This document shows, one piece after another, positions 8,913 to 17,228 of a stretch of DNA of 64,000 bases. Location of the stretch: assembly GCF_037076345.1 (NCBI RefSeq), contig NZ_AP024702.1:3720001-3784000 (forward strand), read 5' to 3'. Every line of letters starts with the position of its first letter. The stretch's first letter is position 1. The position numbers and the translations under genes are program-made. This stretch comes from Haloferula helveola (GTDB taxonomy: Bacteria > Verrucomicrobiota > Verrucomicrobiia > Verrucomicrobiales > Akkermansiaceae). The notes under the pieces were generated by a model. It had not been told where the DNA came from. It did no database searches and saw only the letters and a program-made list of their open reading frames with translations.

Positions 8913-9028
8913 GGCAGGGATTCGAACTCACCCGAGCAGCAGGAGGCAAGGGCAGTGTAGCACGCTTCGCAGACCGGCCGGTCACCAAACCAGATGCCGG
9001 TCAGTTTGCCGCAGCGGAAGCAGGGGGT
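8879..9028 (-). pseudogene. Start-less zinc-ribbon mini-ORF
   Basis: Between lpxC/fabZ and the NYN gene, the minus strand holds an open frame directly after a TAA (9031-9029). It reads CFRCGKLTG, then WFGDRPVCEACY, giving the Cys-x2-Cys ... Cys-x2-Cys spacing of a zinc ribbon, and ends at a TGA inside the NYN gene (8881-8879). There is no ATG, GTG or TTG ahead of the first Cys pair. A single extra C in the C5 run (9023-9027) would join it to a preceding frame reading TKPP. It could be a decayed gene, a frameshifted small protein or a sequencing error. The Cys pattern is clear; expression is not. Confidence 0.45.
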
Positions 9029-9075
9029 TTAGTCAGATGGGCTCACGGGGTGGGAAACGGCGCCCGAACCTTGGG

Positions 9076-10389
9076 TCAGCTGTCGACGAGTGCGAATTTC
9101 AGGTTGGCTTCCGAAGCGACCTCGCCATTGACGAGGCAGCGGCAGGTCGTCTGGCCGATCGAGCCACGAGCCTTGGTCATTTCGGCTTGGATGTAGAGCG
9201 TGTCGCCCGGCAGCACGGGACGGCGCCATTTGACGCTGTCGGCGCTCATGAAGTAGCCGATTTTGCCGGCATTCTCCGGCTTCCGCAGCATGAGGATGGA
9301 CGAAACCTGGGCCATCGCCTCGAGCTGAAGCACTCCGGGCATGATCGGATGACCCGGGAAGTGGCCGGGGAAGAAGGGTTCGTTGACGGTGACGTTCTTG
9401 ACGCCGGTGCACTTGTTGTCGCCTTCGAAATCGACGATTCGGTCGACCAGCAGGAAGGGATAGCGGTGCGGGAGGATCTTGAGGACGTCGTTGATGTCGA
9501 GAACGGCCTCGCCCCGTGGAATCTCGAAGGGGGCTGCCAGCGCCCGCATGCGGGAGTACTCGTCCTTGAGCTTGGCGGCCATCTTGGTGTTCGGTCCGTG
9601 GCCCGGTTTCACGGCGATGACGTGCCCGAGAATCCGCTTTCCGCAAAGCATCAGGTCGCCGATCAGGTCGAGAGCCTTGTGCCGGGCGAATTCGTTGTCG
9701 AAGCGAACCGCTTCCTTCGACATCACCTGATCTCCACGGACGACCACCGCGTTCTCCAGAGAGCCGCCCTTGATCAGGCCCTTGTCGAGCAGCGGCTTGA
9801 CGTCTTCGTAGTAAACAAAGGTCCGGGCCCGCGCGATTTCGGCCTCATAGATCTCCGGTGTGACCTCGGTGGAGAAATACTGGGCGAAGCGCCCACCGGG
9901 TCCGACGTTCGTCACCGATACCCGGAAGGTCTTGCTCGGAACGATCGTGATCAGCGATCCGTCGCCCGTTTCCATATGGATCGGCTCGCGGATCTCCCAG
10001 GTCTTGCGTGGCGCTTCCTGAGGAGCGATGCCCGCTTTCTTGATCAGTTCGACAAAAGGCTGTGAGGACCCGTCGCCGATCGGAGGCTCGTTGGCGTCCA
10101 TCTCAATGATGGCGTTGTCGACCCCCAAGCCGGTGAGTGCCGAAATCACGTGCTCGACCGTGTGGACCTTCACCGAACCCTCCGCGAGAGTTGTCGCCCG
10201 CTCTACGGTTTGGACCTTGTCGACGTCGGCGTCGATGAACGGCTGATCGGGGATGTCGACCCGCCGGAACTTGAATCCATGGTCCTCGGGAGCGGGTTTC
10301 AGGGTAAGTGTGACCTTTTCCCCGGTGTGGAGGGAGGTGCCTTCAAGGCTGGCGGGTCCGGCAAGGGTCTGTTGCGCGTCGGCAGGCAT
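9076..10389 (-). CDS. lpxC/fabZ: Bifunctional LpxC deacetylase / FabZ dehydratase
   Basis: One 437-residue protein carries two enzymes. The LpxC half (about 5-290) removes acetate from UDP-3-O-acyl-GlcNAc, the committed step of lipid A synthesis. Zinc ligands are visible as HTVEH (H76, H80) and HKALD (D241), and H264 in the KPGHG segment matches the catalytic base. The FabZ half (about 300-437) is a 3-hydroxyacyl-ACP dehydratase with LPHRYPFLLVDRI, catalytic His343 in PGHFPGHP and Glu357 in QLEAMAQ. The fused form is known in Bacteroidetes, Chlamydiae and relatives. The fusion would balance lipid A against fatty-acid synthesis. It is transcribed divergently from the pseudouridine synthase gene. 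Confidence 0.97.
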   Translation of the reverse strand: MPADAQQTLAGPASLEGTSLHTGEKVTLTLKPAPEDHGFKFRRVDIPDQPFIDADVDKVQTVERATTLAEGSVKVHTVEHVISALTGLGVDNAIIEMDANEPPIGDGSSQPFVELIKKAGIAPQEAPRKTWEIREPIHMETGDGSLITIVPSKTFRVSVTNVGPGGRFAQYFSTEVTPEIYEAEIARARTFVYYEDVKPLLDKGLIKGGSLENAVVVRGDQVMSKEAVRFDNEFARHKALDLIGDLMLCGKRILGHVIAVKPGHGPNTKMAAKLKDEYSRMRALAAPFEIPRGEAVLDINDVLKILPHRYPFLLVDRIVDFEGDNKCTGVKNVTVNEPFFPGHFPGHPIMPGVLQLEAMAQVSSILMLRKPENAGKIGYFMSADSVKWRRPVLPGDTLYIQAEMTKARGSIGQTTCRCLVNGEVASEANLKFALVDS

Positions 10390-10499
10390 GCGCGGAGCCT
10401 AGGGTCACGATGTTCGGGCTGAGAAGTTCCAAGTGCGGAATGGATCGAAGGGAAATTCGAACTTGGAGGCCCGCCATCCGGAGGCGGAGAGTCATCGCC

Positions 10500-11285
10500 G
10501 TGAGAGCCGAGTGCAGCTTCGGGGTGCTGGACGAGTGCGACGACTGGATCGTGGTCGACAAGCCTGCCCCTTTGGCGGTTCATCCGGCGAATGGCCGGAC
10601 GGACGAGCCGACGCTCCTCGGGGGGCTGCAGGCGCTGCTGGCCTGCGATCTCGCGGACGGCTCCAAACTCTCGATTCTGACGAGGCTCGACCGGGAAACG
10701 AGCGGGTTGGTTCTGGTGGCGAAGAACCGGGACGCCGCAAGGCACTTCAGTCGGCAGTTTGAGGCACGGAGGGTGCTTAAGCAGTATTTGGCCTTGGTCC
10801 ACGGATGGCCGGATCTGGACCGGTGGCGGGAAGAAGGGCCGATTCTGAGGGCCGGCGAGGTCGAGGAAAGTGCGGTTTGGCTCCGCCAAAAGGTCGATCC
10901 TTCGGGGCGGCCGTGCTCTACGGTGTTTGAGGTTGAGGGACGTGTGGCGATCGACGGCCGCCACTTTGCGATGGTCCGGTGCTTCCCGAAAACCGGGAGA
11001 ACGCATCAGATCCGTGTGCATCTGGAGGCTGCAGGGCACCCGATCGTCGGCGACAAGATATACGGCACGGACGGCAGGCCCTACCTTGAGCAGATTGGCC
11101 CCGGTCTTTCTAAGGAATCGGTCGAGTTGCTCATGCTTCCCCGCCACGCCCTCCATGCGTCGCGTTTGAGTGTCGAGTGGAACGGCGATGATCTCGTCTG
11201 GGACTCGCCACTTCCGCCCGATTTGGCTCGGTTCATCGATACCGGATCGCTAATCCAAGGGCATGGCGAATCTGCGGGAAATTGA
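10500..11285 (+). CDS. RluA-family pseudouridine synthase
   Basis: Converts uridine to pseudouridine in rRNA or tRNA. LTRLDRETSGLVLVAKN holds the catalytic Asp. The substrate-site segments HPANG and GRTHQIRVHLEAAGHPIVGD and the final HALHASRL segment are all typical of RluA/RluC/RluD. There is no N-terminal S4 domain, so it is a short RluA-type form. The open frame extends to an ATG at 10410, but those 30 Arg-rich residues look non-coding. The GTG at 10500 gives the expected start about nine residues before the first conserved strand, with GGAG upstream. The target nucleotide cannot be assigned. The 3' end overlaps the NIF3 gene by 23 bases. Confidence 0.9.
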   Translation: MRAECSFGVLDECDDWIVVDKPAPLAVHPANGRTDEPTLLGGLQALLACDLADGSKLSILTRLDRETSGLVLVAKNRDAARHFSRQFEARRVLKQYLALVHGWPDLDRWREEGPILRAGEVEESAVWLRQKVDPSGRPCSTVFEVEGRVAIDGRHFAMVRCFPKTGRTHQIRVHLEAAGHPIVGDKIYGTDGRPYLEQIGPGLSKESVELLMLPRHALHASRLSVEWNGDDLVWDSPLPPDLARFIDTGSLIQGHGESAGN

Positions 11286-12018
11286 GGCGTTTCTGAACGA
11301 GCAACTGAGGATCGCTGAGATCCCGGATTACTCCGGGGCGGTCAATGGCCTGCAACTTGATGGTGCGGGGGACGTTCGCAAGGTCATCGCCGCGGTCGAT
11401 GCTTCGCTACCGGTCGTCGAGAAGGCCGTGGCGGCGGGCGGTGACCTTTTGATCGTCCATCATGGGATGTTCTGGCAGGGCACGCAGCCGCTGGTCGGAC
11501 CGTTCTTCCGCAAAATCAAGTGTGCGATGGATGCTGGAATGGCGATCTACTCGGCTCACCTCCCCCTGGATGTCCATCCCGAGTGGGGAAACAACGCCTG
11601 CCTGGTCCGCGATCTGGGGATTGAGCCGACCGGCACATTCTTGGGCTCGAAGGGAGTGGACATCGGAATTGTCGGGACGGTGGACACGACCCGGGAAGCT
11701 CTGGCCCGAAAGTTGGAAGCGGTCGTGGGGGGTGCGGTGCACGTTTGTCCGGGTGGCAGCGAAGCCGTCCGTCGTATCGGTATTTGCTCCGGTGGTGCGG
11801 GTTCCGAAGTCGGGGAGGCCGCAAAGTGCGGAGTGGATACGTTCATCACGGGCGAAGGCCCGCACTGGAGCTACCCCCTCGCCGAAGAGTTGGGGATCAA
11901 TCTGTTCTACGGCGGGCATTACGCGACGGAGACCTTCGGAGTAAGGGCTCTCTCGGAAGTGCTCCGGAGCAGATTTGGGGTCGCTGCCGAGTTCATTGAT
12001 CACCCGACCGGGTTGTAG
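11263..12018 (+). CDS. NIF3-like dinuclear metal-centre protein (YbgI family)
   Basis: A 251-residue member of the NIF3/YbgI family, sometimes labelled GTP cyclohydrolase 1 type 2. The metal-binding segments are visible: NGLQLDG near residue 30, LIVHHGMFW (His pair) near 65, SAHLPLDVHPEWGNN near 92, and GHYATETFGV near the C-terminus with its His and Glu. It is the short form lacking the inserted PII-like domain. The fold forms a toroidal hexamer; the physiological role is unsettled. It overlaps the pseudouridine synthase upstream and is followed four bases later by the DNA glycosylase, so the three genes probably share a transcript. Confidence 0.92.
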   Translation: MANLREIEAFLNEQLRIAEIPDYSGAVNGLQLDGAGDVRKVIAAVDASLPVVEKAVAAGGDLLIVHHGMFWQGTQPLVGPFFRKIKCAMDAGMAIYSAHLPLDVHPEWGNNACLVRDLGIEPTGTFLGSKGVDIGIVGTVDTTREALARKLEAVVGGAVHVCPGGSEAVRRIGICSGGAGSEVGEAAKCGVDTFITGEGPHWSYPLAEELGINLFYGGHYATETFGVRALSEVLRSRFGVAAEFIDHPTGL

Positions 12019-12022
12019 GACG

Positions 12023-12592
12023 GTGTCGAGGATCGACTGCTCGTTTTTCGAAAGGGACCCGGCGACGTGTGCCCGGGAACTGATCGGCGCCACTTTCCAA
12101 TGGGACGAGAGCTCAGGAAGGATCGTCGAAACAGAGGCATACTTCTCCGAGGATGACCCTGCCTGTCACACGTTTTTCCGCCCAAGCGCTCGTCGGTTTG
12201 TTGAGGAAAAGGCACCGGGAACCGCCTACGTGTATCTAAACTACGGGGTTCATTGGTTGTTCAACGTGCTGGTGAAAGGGCCGGATGGGGCCGGATTCGT
12301 GCTGTTTCGGGCGCTTGAGCCCCTTCGCGGAGTGGATCACATGGAGCAACGCAGGGGGCAGATGCCCAGGACACAGTTGTGCGCTGGGCCTGGGTGCCTC
12401 ACGCGCGCACTCGGAATCGATGGCGGCGCTCACGGCGCAAACTTCTTGGGCTCGGAGCGACGCCTAATCTCTCTCGCTCCCGCAAAAACTGTTGTCACGG
12501 GTTCCAGAATCGGGATTTCACGGGGTCTGGAGCTCCAGTGGCGCTTCGGGGAGCGAGGACATCCCTGCCTCAGCCGAAAATTCGGTCAATAA
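12023..12592 (+). CDS. DNA-3-methyladenine glycosylase (AAG/MPG family)
   Basis: Base-excision repair enzyme that removes alkylated purines. RIVETEAYFSEDDPACH contains the catalytic Glu and the following Asp and His. GTAYVYLNYGVHWLFNVL is the conserved DNA-intercalating strand region, and CAGPGCLTRALGID is the typical Gly-Pro-Gly-x-Leu-x-x-Ala-Leu-Gly block. The first in-frame start after the NIF3 stop is GTG at 12023, giving 189 residues, a normal family length. The frame is open to 11975, but that would run through the NIF3 gene. Only the tRNA-Gly on the opposite strand follows. Confidence 0.92.
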   Translation: MSRIDCSFFERDPATCARELIGATFQWDESSGRIVETEAYFSEDDPACHTFFRPSARRFVEEKAPGTAYVYLNYGVHWLFNVLVKGPDGAGFVLFRALEPLRGVDHMEQRRGQMPRTQLCAGPGCLTRALGIDGGAHGANFLGSERRLISLAPAKTVVTGSRIGISRGLELQWRFGERGHPCLSRKFGQ

Positions 12593-12611
12593 CGGCGGAA
12601 AAGCGACAAAT

Positions 12612-12685
12612 TGGAGCGGGTGAGGGGAATCGAACCCCCGTATCGAGCTTGGGAAGCTCGCGTTCTACCATTGAACTACACCCGC
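12612..12685 (-). tRNA. tRNA-Gly (anticodon CCC)
   Basis: 74-base cloverleaf on the minus strand with CCA encoded. Acceptor arms are GCGGGTG and CACCCGC, with a normal D arm. The anticodon stem/loop reads GAGC-TTCCCAA-GCTC with anticodon CCC, and the T arm contains GGTTCGATTCC. It reads glycine GGG codons. Confidence 0.95.
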
Positions 12686-12780
12686 AGCCGCCCGCTGGCT
12701 AGTTGGCCTGCGCTCACAAGGCAACCGAAATTCTCGCGCAAAAGCCGCTCTCAATCGCTTGTGAATTAGGGAAAAAAGCC

Positions 12781-12810
12781 TTGCCGGGGCTGTCACCGGG
12801 TTGTTAGTAA
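12781..12810 (+). promoter_or_regulatory. Candidate sigma-70 promoter for tRNA-Gly(TCC)
   Basis: TTGCCG (12781-12786) and TAGTAA (12805-12810) are 18 bases apart. The second hexamer ends 14 bases before the mature 5' end of the plus-strand tRNA. The -35 matches consensus at four of six positions and the -10 is weak, so this is a positional call. Confidence 0.35.
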
Positions 12811-12824
12811 TCGTCAACGAACGC

Positions 12825-12898
12825 GCGGGTATAGCTTAGTGGTAAAGCTCTAGCCTTCCAAGCTAGCTATGCGGGTTCGATTCCCGCTACCCGCTCCA
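12825..12898 (+). tRNA. tRNA-Gly (anticodon TCC)
   Basis: 74-base cloverleaf with encoded CCA. The acceptor is GCGGGTA/TACCCGC. The anticodon arm is CTAGC-CTTCCAA-GCTAG with anticodon TCC, and the T arm contains GGTTCGATTCCC. It reads GGA and GGG codons and is transcribed away from the CCC isoacceptor. Confidence 0.95.
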
Positions 12899-12932
12899 AA
12901 GCCCCTCGCGATCCCCAGTTTTTCAGAGTGTC

Positions 12933-13547
12933 ATGAAGAAAGTCCCCTTTATCGCCATCGTGGCGACCGCTGCATCCTTCGGTGGATCCAGTGCGTTCGC
13001 CGAGGATTGCTCGAAGCTCGCCGTATCCGTCCGCCACGCCGTAGAGGCCAAGCAGGATATGGTGCTTGAGATTGTAGAGAAGCAGGTTGCCGCTCATGAG
13101 GGCTGCGCTTGTGAGGTCGTGAAAGCCGCCATTGAGGGAACCAAGGCTGATGCATCGCTTGTCGCATCGATCGTCGAAACGGCGGTGTCCGTCGCGCCCG
13201 AGCACATGAGGCTCATTTCCCAGTGTGCGGTGGCGGTCGCTCCAGACTCTCTCTCCGAAGTTCAAGCGGTCCTTATCCGTCTCGACCCCGGCAAGGGAGA
13301 AGTGACTTACACCGACGCGAAGAGCGCTAAGAATCCGAAGGCTCCGATCGATGTGAAGCCAGCTTGGAATCCTCTCGACTTCCCAGGTGAGGGAATCGGT
13401 CCCAATCCAGGCGGTCCTGGCGGCTTCCCTGAATTCCCGTGGGTTCCGCCCGTGAGACCGTTCGACCCGGATGCGGGTCCGGGGCCGGCTACGCCGACCG
13501 ACTTCAATCCGCCTCCCATCTTCATGAATAACAGCGTGCTGCGCTGA
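12933..13547 (+). CDS. Secreted Pro/Gly-rich hypothetical protein
   Basis: A 204-residue protein with a clear signal peptide (MKKVPFIAIVATAASFGGSS, cleavage after AFA). The helical middle region of about 100 residues carries paired cysteines (CACEVV and ISQCAV) that could form disulphides. The tail is disordered-looking and rich in Pro and Gly (EGIGPNPGGPGGFPEFPWVP). I recognise no enzyme motif. It sits 72 bases before the outer-membrane barrel gene and just upstream of the Wzc/Wza genes, so an envelope or exopolysaccharide accessory role is likely. A 249-residue opposite-strand frame over the same bases is rejected because it lacks a signal peptide and any recognisable motif. Confidence 0.75.
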   Translation: MKKVPFIAIVATAASFGGSSAFAEDCSKLAVSVRHAVEAKQDMVLEIVEKQVAAHEGCACEVVKAAIEGTKADASLVASIVETAVSVAPEHMRLISQCAVAVAPDSLSEVQAVLIRLDPGKGEVTYTDAKSAKNPKAPIDVKPAWNPLDFPGEGIGPNPGGPGGFPEFPWVPPVRPFDPDAGPGPATPTDFNPPPIFMNNSVLR

Positions 13548-13618
13548 GTTTGGCGCGCCGGAAACCCAGATTGGTTCTGCCCCGACCTTTTTCGATCCTT
13601 CTCCTCCCAAGATCACCT

Positions 13619-14881
13619 ATGAAACGCAAGCTCCTCACCCTCCTTGCTGCCGCAGCGACAACCTCCGCGCTTCACGCGCAGGAGGGTCTGTACTATTTGG
13701 GCTCCGAAGCTCAAGAGAGTCTCCCGCTGAAGTGGATGGTTGGCGTCAATGCCACCTACGACGACAATGTCAGCCCGACCGCCGTTGGTATCGGCGCAAA
13801 CGAGTCCGCCTTCAGTCTCAATCCCTACGTCGGCCTCTCGTTCGTCAACATGACCCCGCAGTCGACGCTCGATGTGTATGCCCGCCTCGGTGCCATCTAC
13901 TACATTGATGGTCCTTCTGCCCCGGGAACCGACGATTTGTATCCTCAGATCCGTGCCGGAGTGAACTGGACCCGTCGCTTCACGGAGCGTTTGCGTTTTA
14001 GCAGCCGTAATTTCGTGGCATACGAGCTTGAGCCCGACTACGCTTATGGTTTCGCAACTTCCCGTCAGGTAGATGCCTACATCTTCTGGGGCACCGATAA
14101 TGCGATTGGTTATCGGTGGACGGAGCGCTTGGCCACCTACACTGGCTTCGCTCTGGAAGGTGTCGACTACGACAGCAATGTCACGAGTGCGGACCGGTTT
14201 ACTTGGGAGCTCTACCATCAGTTCCGCTACCAACTTACCCCGCAGTCTGTCCTGACCTTCGATTATCGCTACGCGGATACGAGTGCAGGCGGCCTTGCGA
14301 GTGACTCAAGTTCGCACTACTTGTTGCTTGGTCTAGAGCACCGATTCAGCCCGAACACGATTTTGGTGGCCAAGGCCGGGGCGCAGATCAAGCGGTCCGA
14401 TGCAATCGGCGGGTCGGATGGAACCAGCCCATTTGTTGAACTTGCAATGCGCTCCCAAGTCAACGAGCAGTTCTCGATCCGAGCCTTTGTCCGCTACAGT
14501 TCTGAGGTTTATGATACAGTCCGGGTGGTGACAGTTCCAGGCGCGAGCGGTCTCTATGATTTCGACGACCGCCAGACTCTTCGGGTTGGAATCAAGGCTT
14601 CTTACGACCTTTCCCCCAAGGTGAGCATTTTTGGCGGAGTCGACTACATCCCGTCTGCCTTTGATGACGGGCGATTGACCTTCGTGAACTTCGGTGCCCC
14701 TGCCCCAGTCGCTTCCGGAATCGATGAAGACCTCCTGAATCTATACATTGGGCTCACGGTCCGCTTCACCGAGCGGCTTTACGGTTCGTTGTCCTACAAC
14801 TACACGGACAACAGTTCCGACTTCGCTGGTTACTCCTACGATCGCAACAGGATTAACTTCGGCCTCCACGCCGAGTTCTGA
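13619..14881 (+). CDS. Outer-membrane beta-barrel protein (exopolysaccharide-associated)
   Basis: About 420 residues from the ATG at 13619, giving the signal peptide MKRKLLTLLAAAATTSALHA. An upstream in-frame start at 13550 would bury it. The mature protein is made of alternating amphipathic strands rich in aromatic residues (for example SFVNMTPQSTLDVYARLGA, LTFDYRYADTS, LYGSLSYNYTDNSSDF), and its last residue is the terminal Phe expected for BAM-assembled barrels. Barrels of this kind often sit beside Wza/Wzc genes and are thought to help export or secure polysaccharide. A strong terminator follows directly. Confidence 0.8.
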   Translation: MKRKLLTLLAAAATTSALHAQEGLYYLGSEAQESLPLKWMVGVNATYDDNVSPTAVGIGANESAFSLNPYVGLSFVNMTPQSTLDVYARLGAIYYIDGPSAPGTDDLYPQIRAGVNWTRRFTERLRFSSRNFVAYELEPDYAYGFATSRQVDAYIFWGTDNAIGYRWTERLATYTGFALEGVDYDSNVTSADRFTWELYHQFRYQLTPQSVLTFDYRYADTSAGGLASDSSSHYLLLGLEHRFSPNTILVAKAGAQIKRSDAIGGSDGTSPFVELAMRSQVNEQFSIRAFVRYSSEVYDTVRVVTVPGASGLYDFDDRQTLRVGIKASYDLSPKVSIFGGVDYIPSAFDDGRLTFVNFGAPAPVASGIDEDLLNLYIGLTVRFTERLYGSLSYNYTDNSSDFAGYSYDRNRINFGLHAEF

Positions 14882-14953
14882 TCTCAGGTCTGGATCCCCG
14901 CAGTGGTCTAATATCGCTCCAAAGACTCAAGCTTACCTAAGCTTTCCTAAAGA

Positions 14954-14992
14954 CCTCCCGCAGTGGCTCTCCATTGCGGGAGGTTTTCGTTT
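14954..14992 (+). terminator. Rho-independent terminator after the barrel gene
   Basis: Nine-base stem CCTCCCGCA (14954-14962) and TGCGGGAGG (14975-14983) with a 12-base loop, followed by TTTTCGTTT. It separates the barrel gene from the wzc-like gene, so the exopolysaccharide genes are in at least two transcripts. Confidence 0.85.
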
Positions 14993-15036
14993 GAATACCC
15001 ACCAACTCCAGCCGATAACCCCTACGTTTCCGTTCG

Positions 15037-17196
15037 ATGAACTCCGAGAATTCCAACGCTTCTGAAGTCAGCCTTCATGCCGTCGACTACTGGCAGGTGG
15101 TCAAGAACCGCTACGGCATCATTCTCCTCACCTTCCTGTTGGTCTTCATGACGGCTCTGGTGATCACCTACGTGATGCCGAAGAAGTATGAGTCTTCCGC
15201 CACAATTCAGGTGCGGCCGAACATCGCTTCAGTCCAAGTGATTCCTGGAATGGTCTCACGGGATCCGACCGCAGGCAGCGCGACGTTCTTTCCCACGGAG
15301 TTTGAGGTCATCAAGTCGCAGAAGACCTTGGATATCGTCATTGATAAACTCGATCTCATCAATCACTGGGGCAGGGATCGGGAGAGCGTCCGAGGAACGC
15401 TCCAGGGAATTATCGGGGCGCAGAATATTCGGGGCACCGATCTGATTGAGATCCGTGTGAGAACTTCGAATTCGGCGGACGCGCGGATGATTGCGGATGC
15501 CGTCTCCGACGCCTACCGGGAACGTCGGACCGAACTGGAAAATGCCCGCTCCGATCAAGCGATGTCGGAGCTCCGGGAGGCGGTGCGCTCCCAAGAGGAT
15601 CTTGTGGAAGAGAAGCGAAAGGTGCTCACCCAGCTGATTCGAAATGAGAAGGTGATTTACACGCGTGGCGGCAATGGGAACGAGGGCTACACCGAGACGG
15701 ATGAGGCGAGGGATGCAGCGATGCAATATGCCAAGCTGGAGTCTGAGCGGATCAAGCTTGAGAGTCAGATTGATACGCTGCTCCGCTATGACGGAGACCA
15801 GCTGATCACTTACGCCGCAGGGCTTCAGCTTCCCGAGAACATCATCCGTACGCTCCACCCGCAATGGCTTGATGCGAAGCGGCAACTGGCAGCACTTCAG
15901 TCGAGCGGTCTTGGTGAACGCCATCCGACGGTTCTTCAGCAGAAGAAGATGATCGAAGGTCTCGACAGCGATCTCGACAAAGGAGTCGTTGCGCTGCGTG
16001 AAACCCTTCGGGCACAGCTTGAGCTCACCAAGGAACAGGCGGAGCGGCTGAAAGTGAAGAAGGATGAGGAGGAAGAGGAGGCTATTACTGACGGTATTGC
16101 GAGGCACAGCTTCGATGATGCGAAGGCCGACTTTGAGACCGCCCAAGATTTGCTTGAGAAGCTGAAGGTGAAGTTGATCAGCGAAGAAATGCAGCGCCGC
16201 ATCTCCGAGGATCCGGTGATCGTTCACGCAGATCCAGTTGAATCCCAGGCTCCCGTGAGCCCGAACGTGAAACTCAATCTCGCCCTCGGCGCGGTGGTCG
16301 GTTTGGTCTTCGGGGTGGGGATCGCCTTCTTCCTCGAGTATCTCGACACCTCCGTGAAGACCCTTGAGGATGTTGAGCGCTACCTCCAAGTGCCGGTGCT
16401 GGCGGTGATTCCGAAAGACGTCGGGATTCTCTACAAGCAGAGTGGCATGAGTCCCGACGCTGAAGCCTACCGGATCCTACGGACGAACATCGAGTTCAAC
16501 CGGAAGAATCCGGAGGACAACGCGATCACGGTTGTTTCGGGTGGGGCAGGTGAGGGCAAGTCGACGACTTTGGTCAATCTTGCCTACATTTGTGCGCAGG
16601 GTGGCTACACGACTCTGATGATCGACGCCGACCTTCGTCGGCCAAGACTCCATACATTCTTCGACATCAACAACTCGGTCGGGCTTACCAACTACCTGAC
16701 AACCGACCTGATGCTGGAGGACGTGATTCTTCAGACTCCTGTGGACAACCTCTATTTCATGCCTTCGGGCATTCTTCCGGCCGATGCGGCGGGCATCCTC
16801 AACTCTCGGCGGATGTCCGAGTTGATCCAGGATGTGAAGCAGCGCTTTGACCTGGTGCTGATCGACTCCCCGCCGATTCTCGGCGTGAGTGATGCTTCGG
16901 TTCTCGCTAGTGAAGTTGACCTGACCATGGTTGTTGTGCAGCACCGCAAGCTTCCGCGAAACATGTTGATGCGGGTGAAAGCGGCTGTGGAGAACGTCGG
17001 AGGGCACGTCATCGGGGTGGTCCTCAATAATGTGGATGTCCGGAGTGACAGCCAGTACCAGTATTACACGAGCTACTACACCTACTACGCGCCGACCGAC
17101 AGCCATGCGCCGGCAGCTTCGGCTCCGAAGAAGCAGGATGCTGCAAGAGCTCCGGAGTCTGCACCATCGTCACCGTCAGGAGAGGACCTCTATTGA
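15037..17196 (+). CDS. Wzc-type polysaccharide co-polymerase with BY-kinase domain
   Basis: A 719-residue inner-membrane tyrosine autokinase that controls exopolysaccharide chain length and export. There is a Wzz domain with TM1 near residues 30-52 (IILLTFLLVFMTALVITYVM), then a long periplasmic coiled-coil region (about 160-380) and TM2 near 412-432. The cytoplasmic BY-kinase has Walker A GGAGEGKST near 503-511, Walker A' MIDADLRRPR near 528, Walker B LVLIDSPP near 606, and a C-terminal tyrosine cluster (YQYYTSYYTYY) for autophosphorylation. The kinase is fused to the Wzz part as in proteobacterial Wzc. Downstream is the wza-like gene, 32 bases after its stop. No phosphatase gene (wzb) is visible. 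Confidence 0.93.
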   Translation: MNSENSNASEVSLHAVDYWQVVKNRYGIILLTFLLVFMTALVITYVMPKKYESSATIQVRPNIASVQVIPGMVSRDPTAGSATFFPTEFEVIKSQKTLDIVIDKLDLINHWGRDRESVRGTLQGIIGAQNIRGTDLIEIRVRTSNSADARMIADAVSDAYRERRTELENARSDQAMSELREAVRSQEDLVEEKRKVLTQLIRNEKVIYTRGGNGNEGYTETDEARDAAMQYAKLESERIKLESQIDTLLRYDGDQLITYAAGLQLPENIIRTLHPQWLDAKRQLAALQSSGLGERHPTVLQQKKMIEGLDSDLDKGVVALRETLRAQLELTKEQAERLKVKKDEEEEEAITDGIARHSFDDAKADFETAQDLLEKLKVKLISEEMQRRISEDPVIVHADPVESQAPVSPNVKLNLALGAVVGLVFGVGIAFFLEYLDTSVKTLEDVERYLQVPVLAVIPKDVGILYKQSGMSPDAEAYRILRTNIEFNRKNPEDNAITVVSGGAGEGKSTTLVNLAYICAQGGYTTLMIDADLRRPRLHTFFDINNSVGLTNYLTTDLMLEDVILQTPVDNLYFMPSGILPADAAGILNSRRMSELIQDVKQRFDLVLIDSPPILGVSDASVLASEVDLTMVVVQHRKLPRNMLMRVKAAVENVGGHVIGVVLNNVDVRSDSQYQYYTSYYTYYAPTDSHAPAASAPKKQDAARAPESAPSSPSGEDLY

Positions 17197-17228
17197 CATA
17201 CAGGACTTACAGGACGAATTTGAATTTT

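Noticed and set aside
10299-11156. 285-codon minus-strand ORF
   Set aside because: It is antisense to the pseudouridine synthase gene, whose catalytic motifs are intact on the plus strand.
12867-13616. 249-codon minus-strand ORF
   Set aside because: It overlaps the plus-strand gene at 12933-13547, which has a clear signal peptide and a position in the envelope gene set. The antisense frame has no motif and crosses the tRNA.
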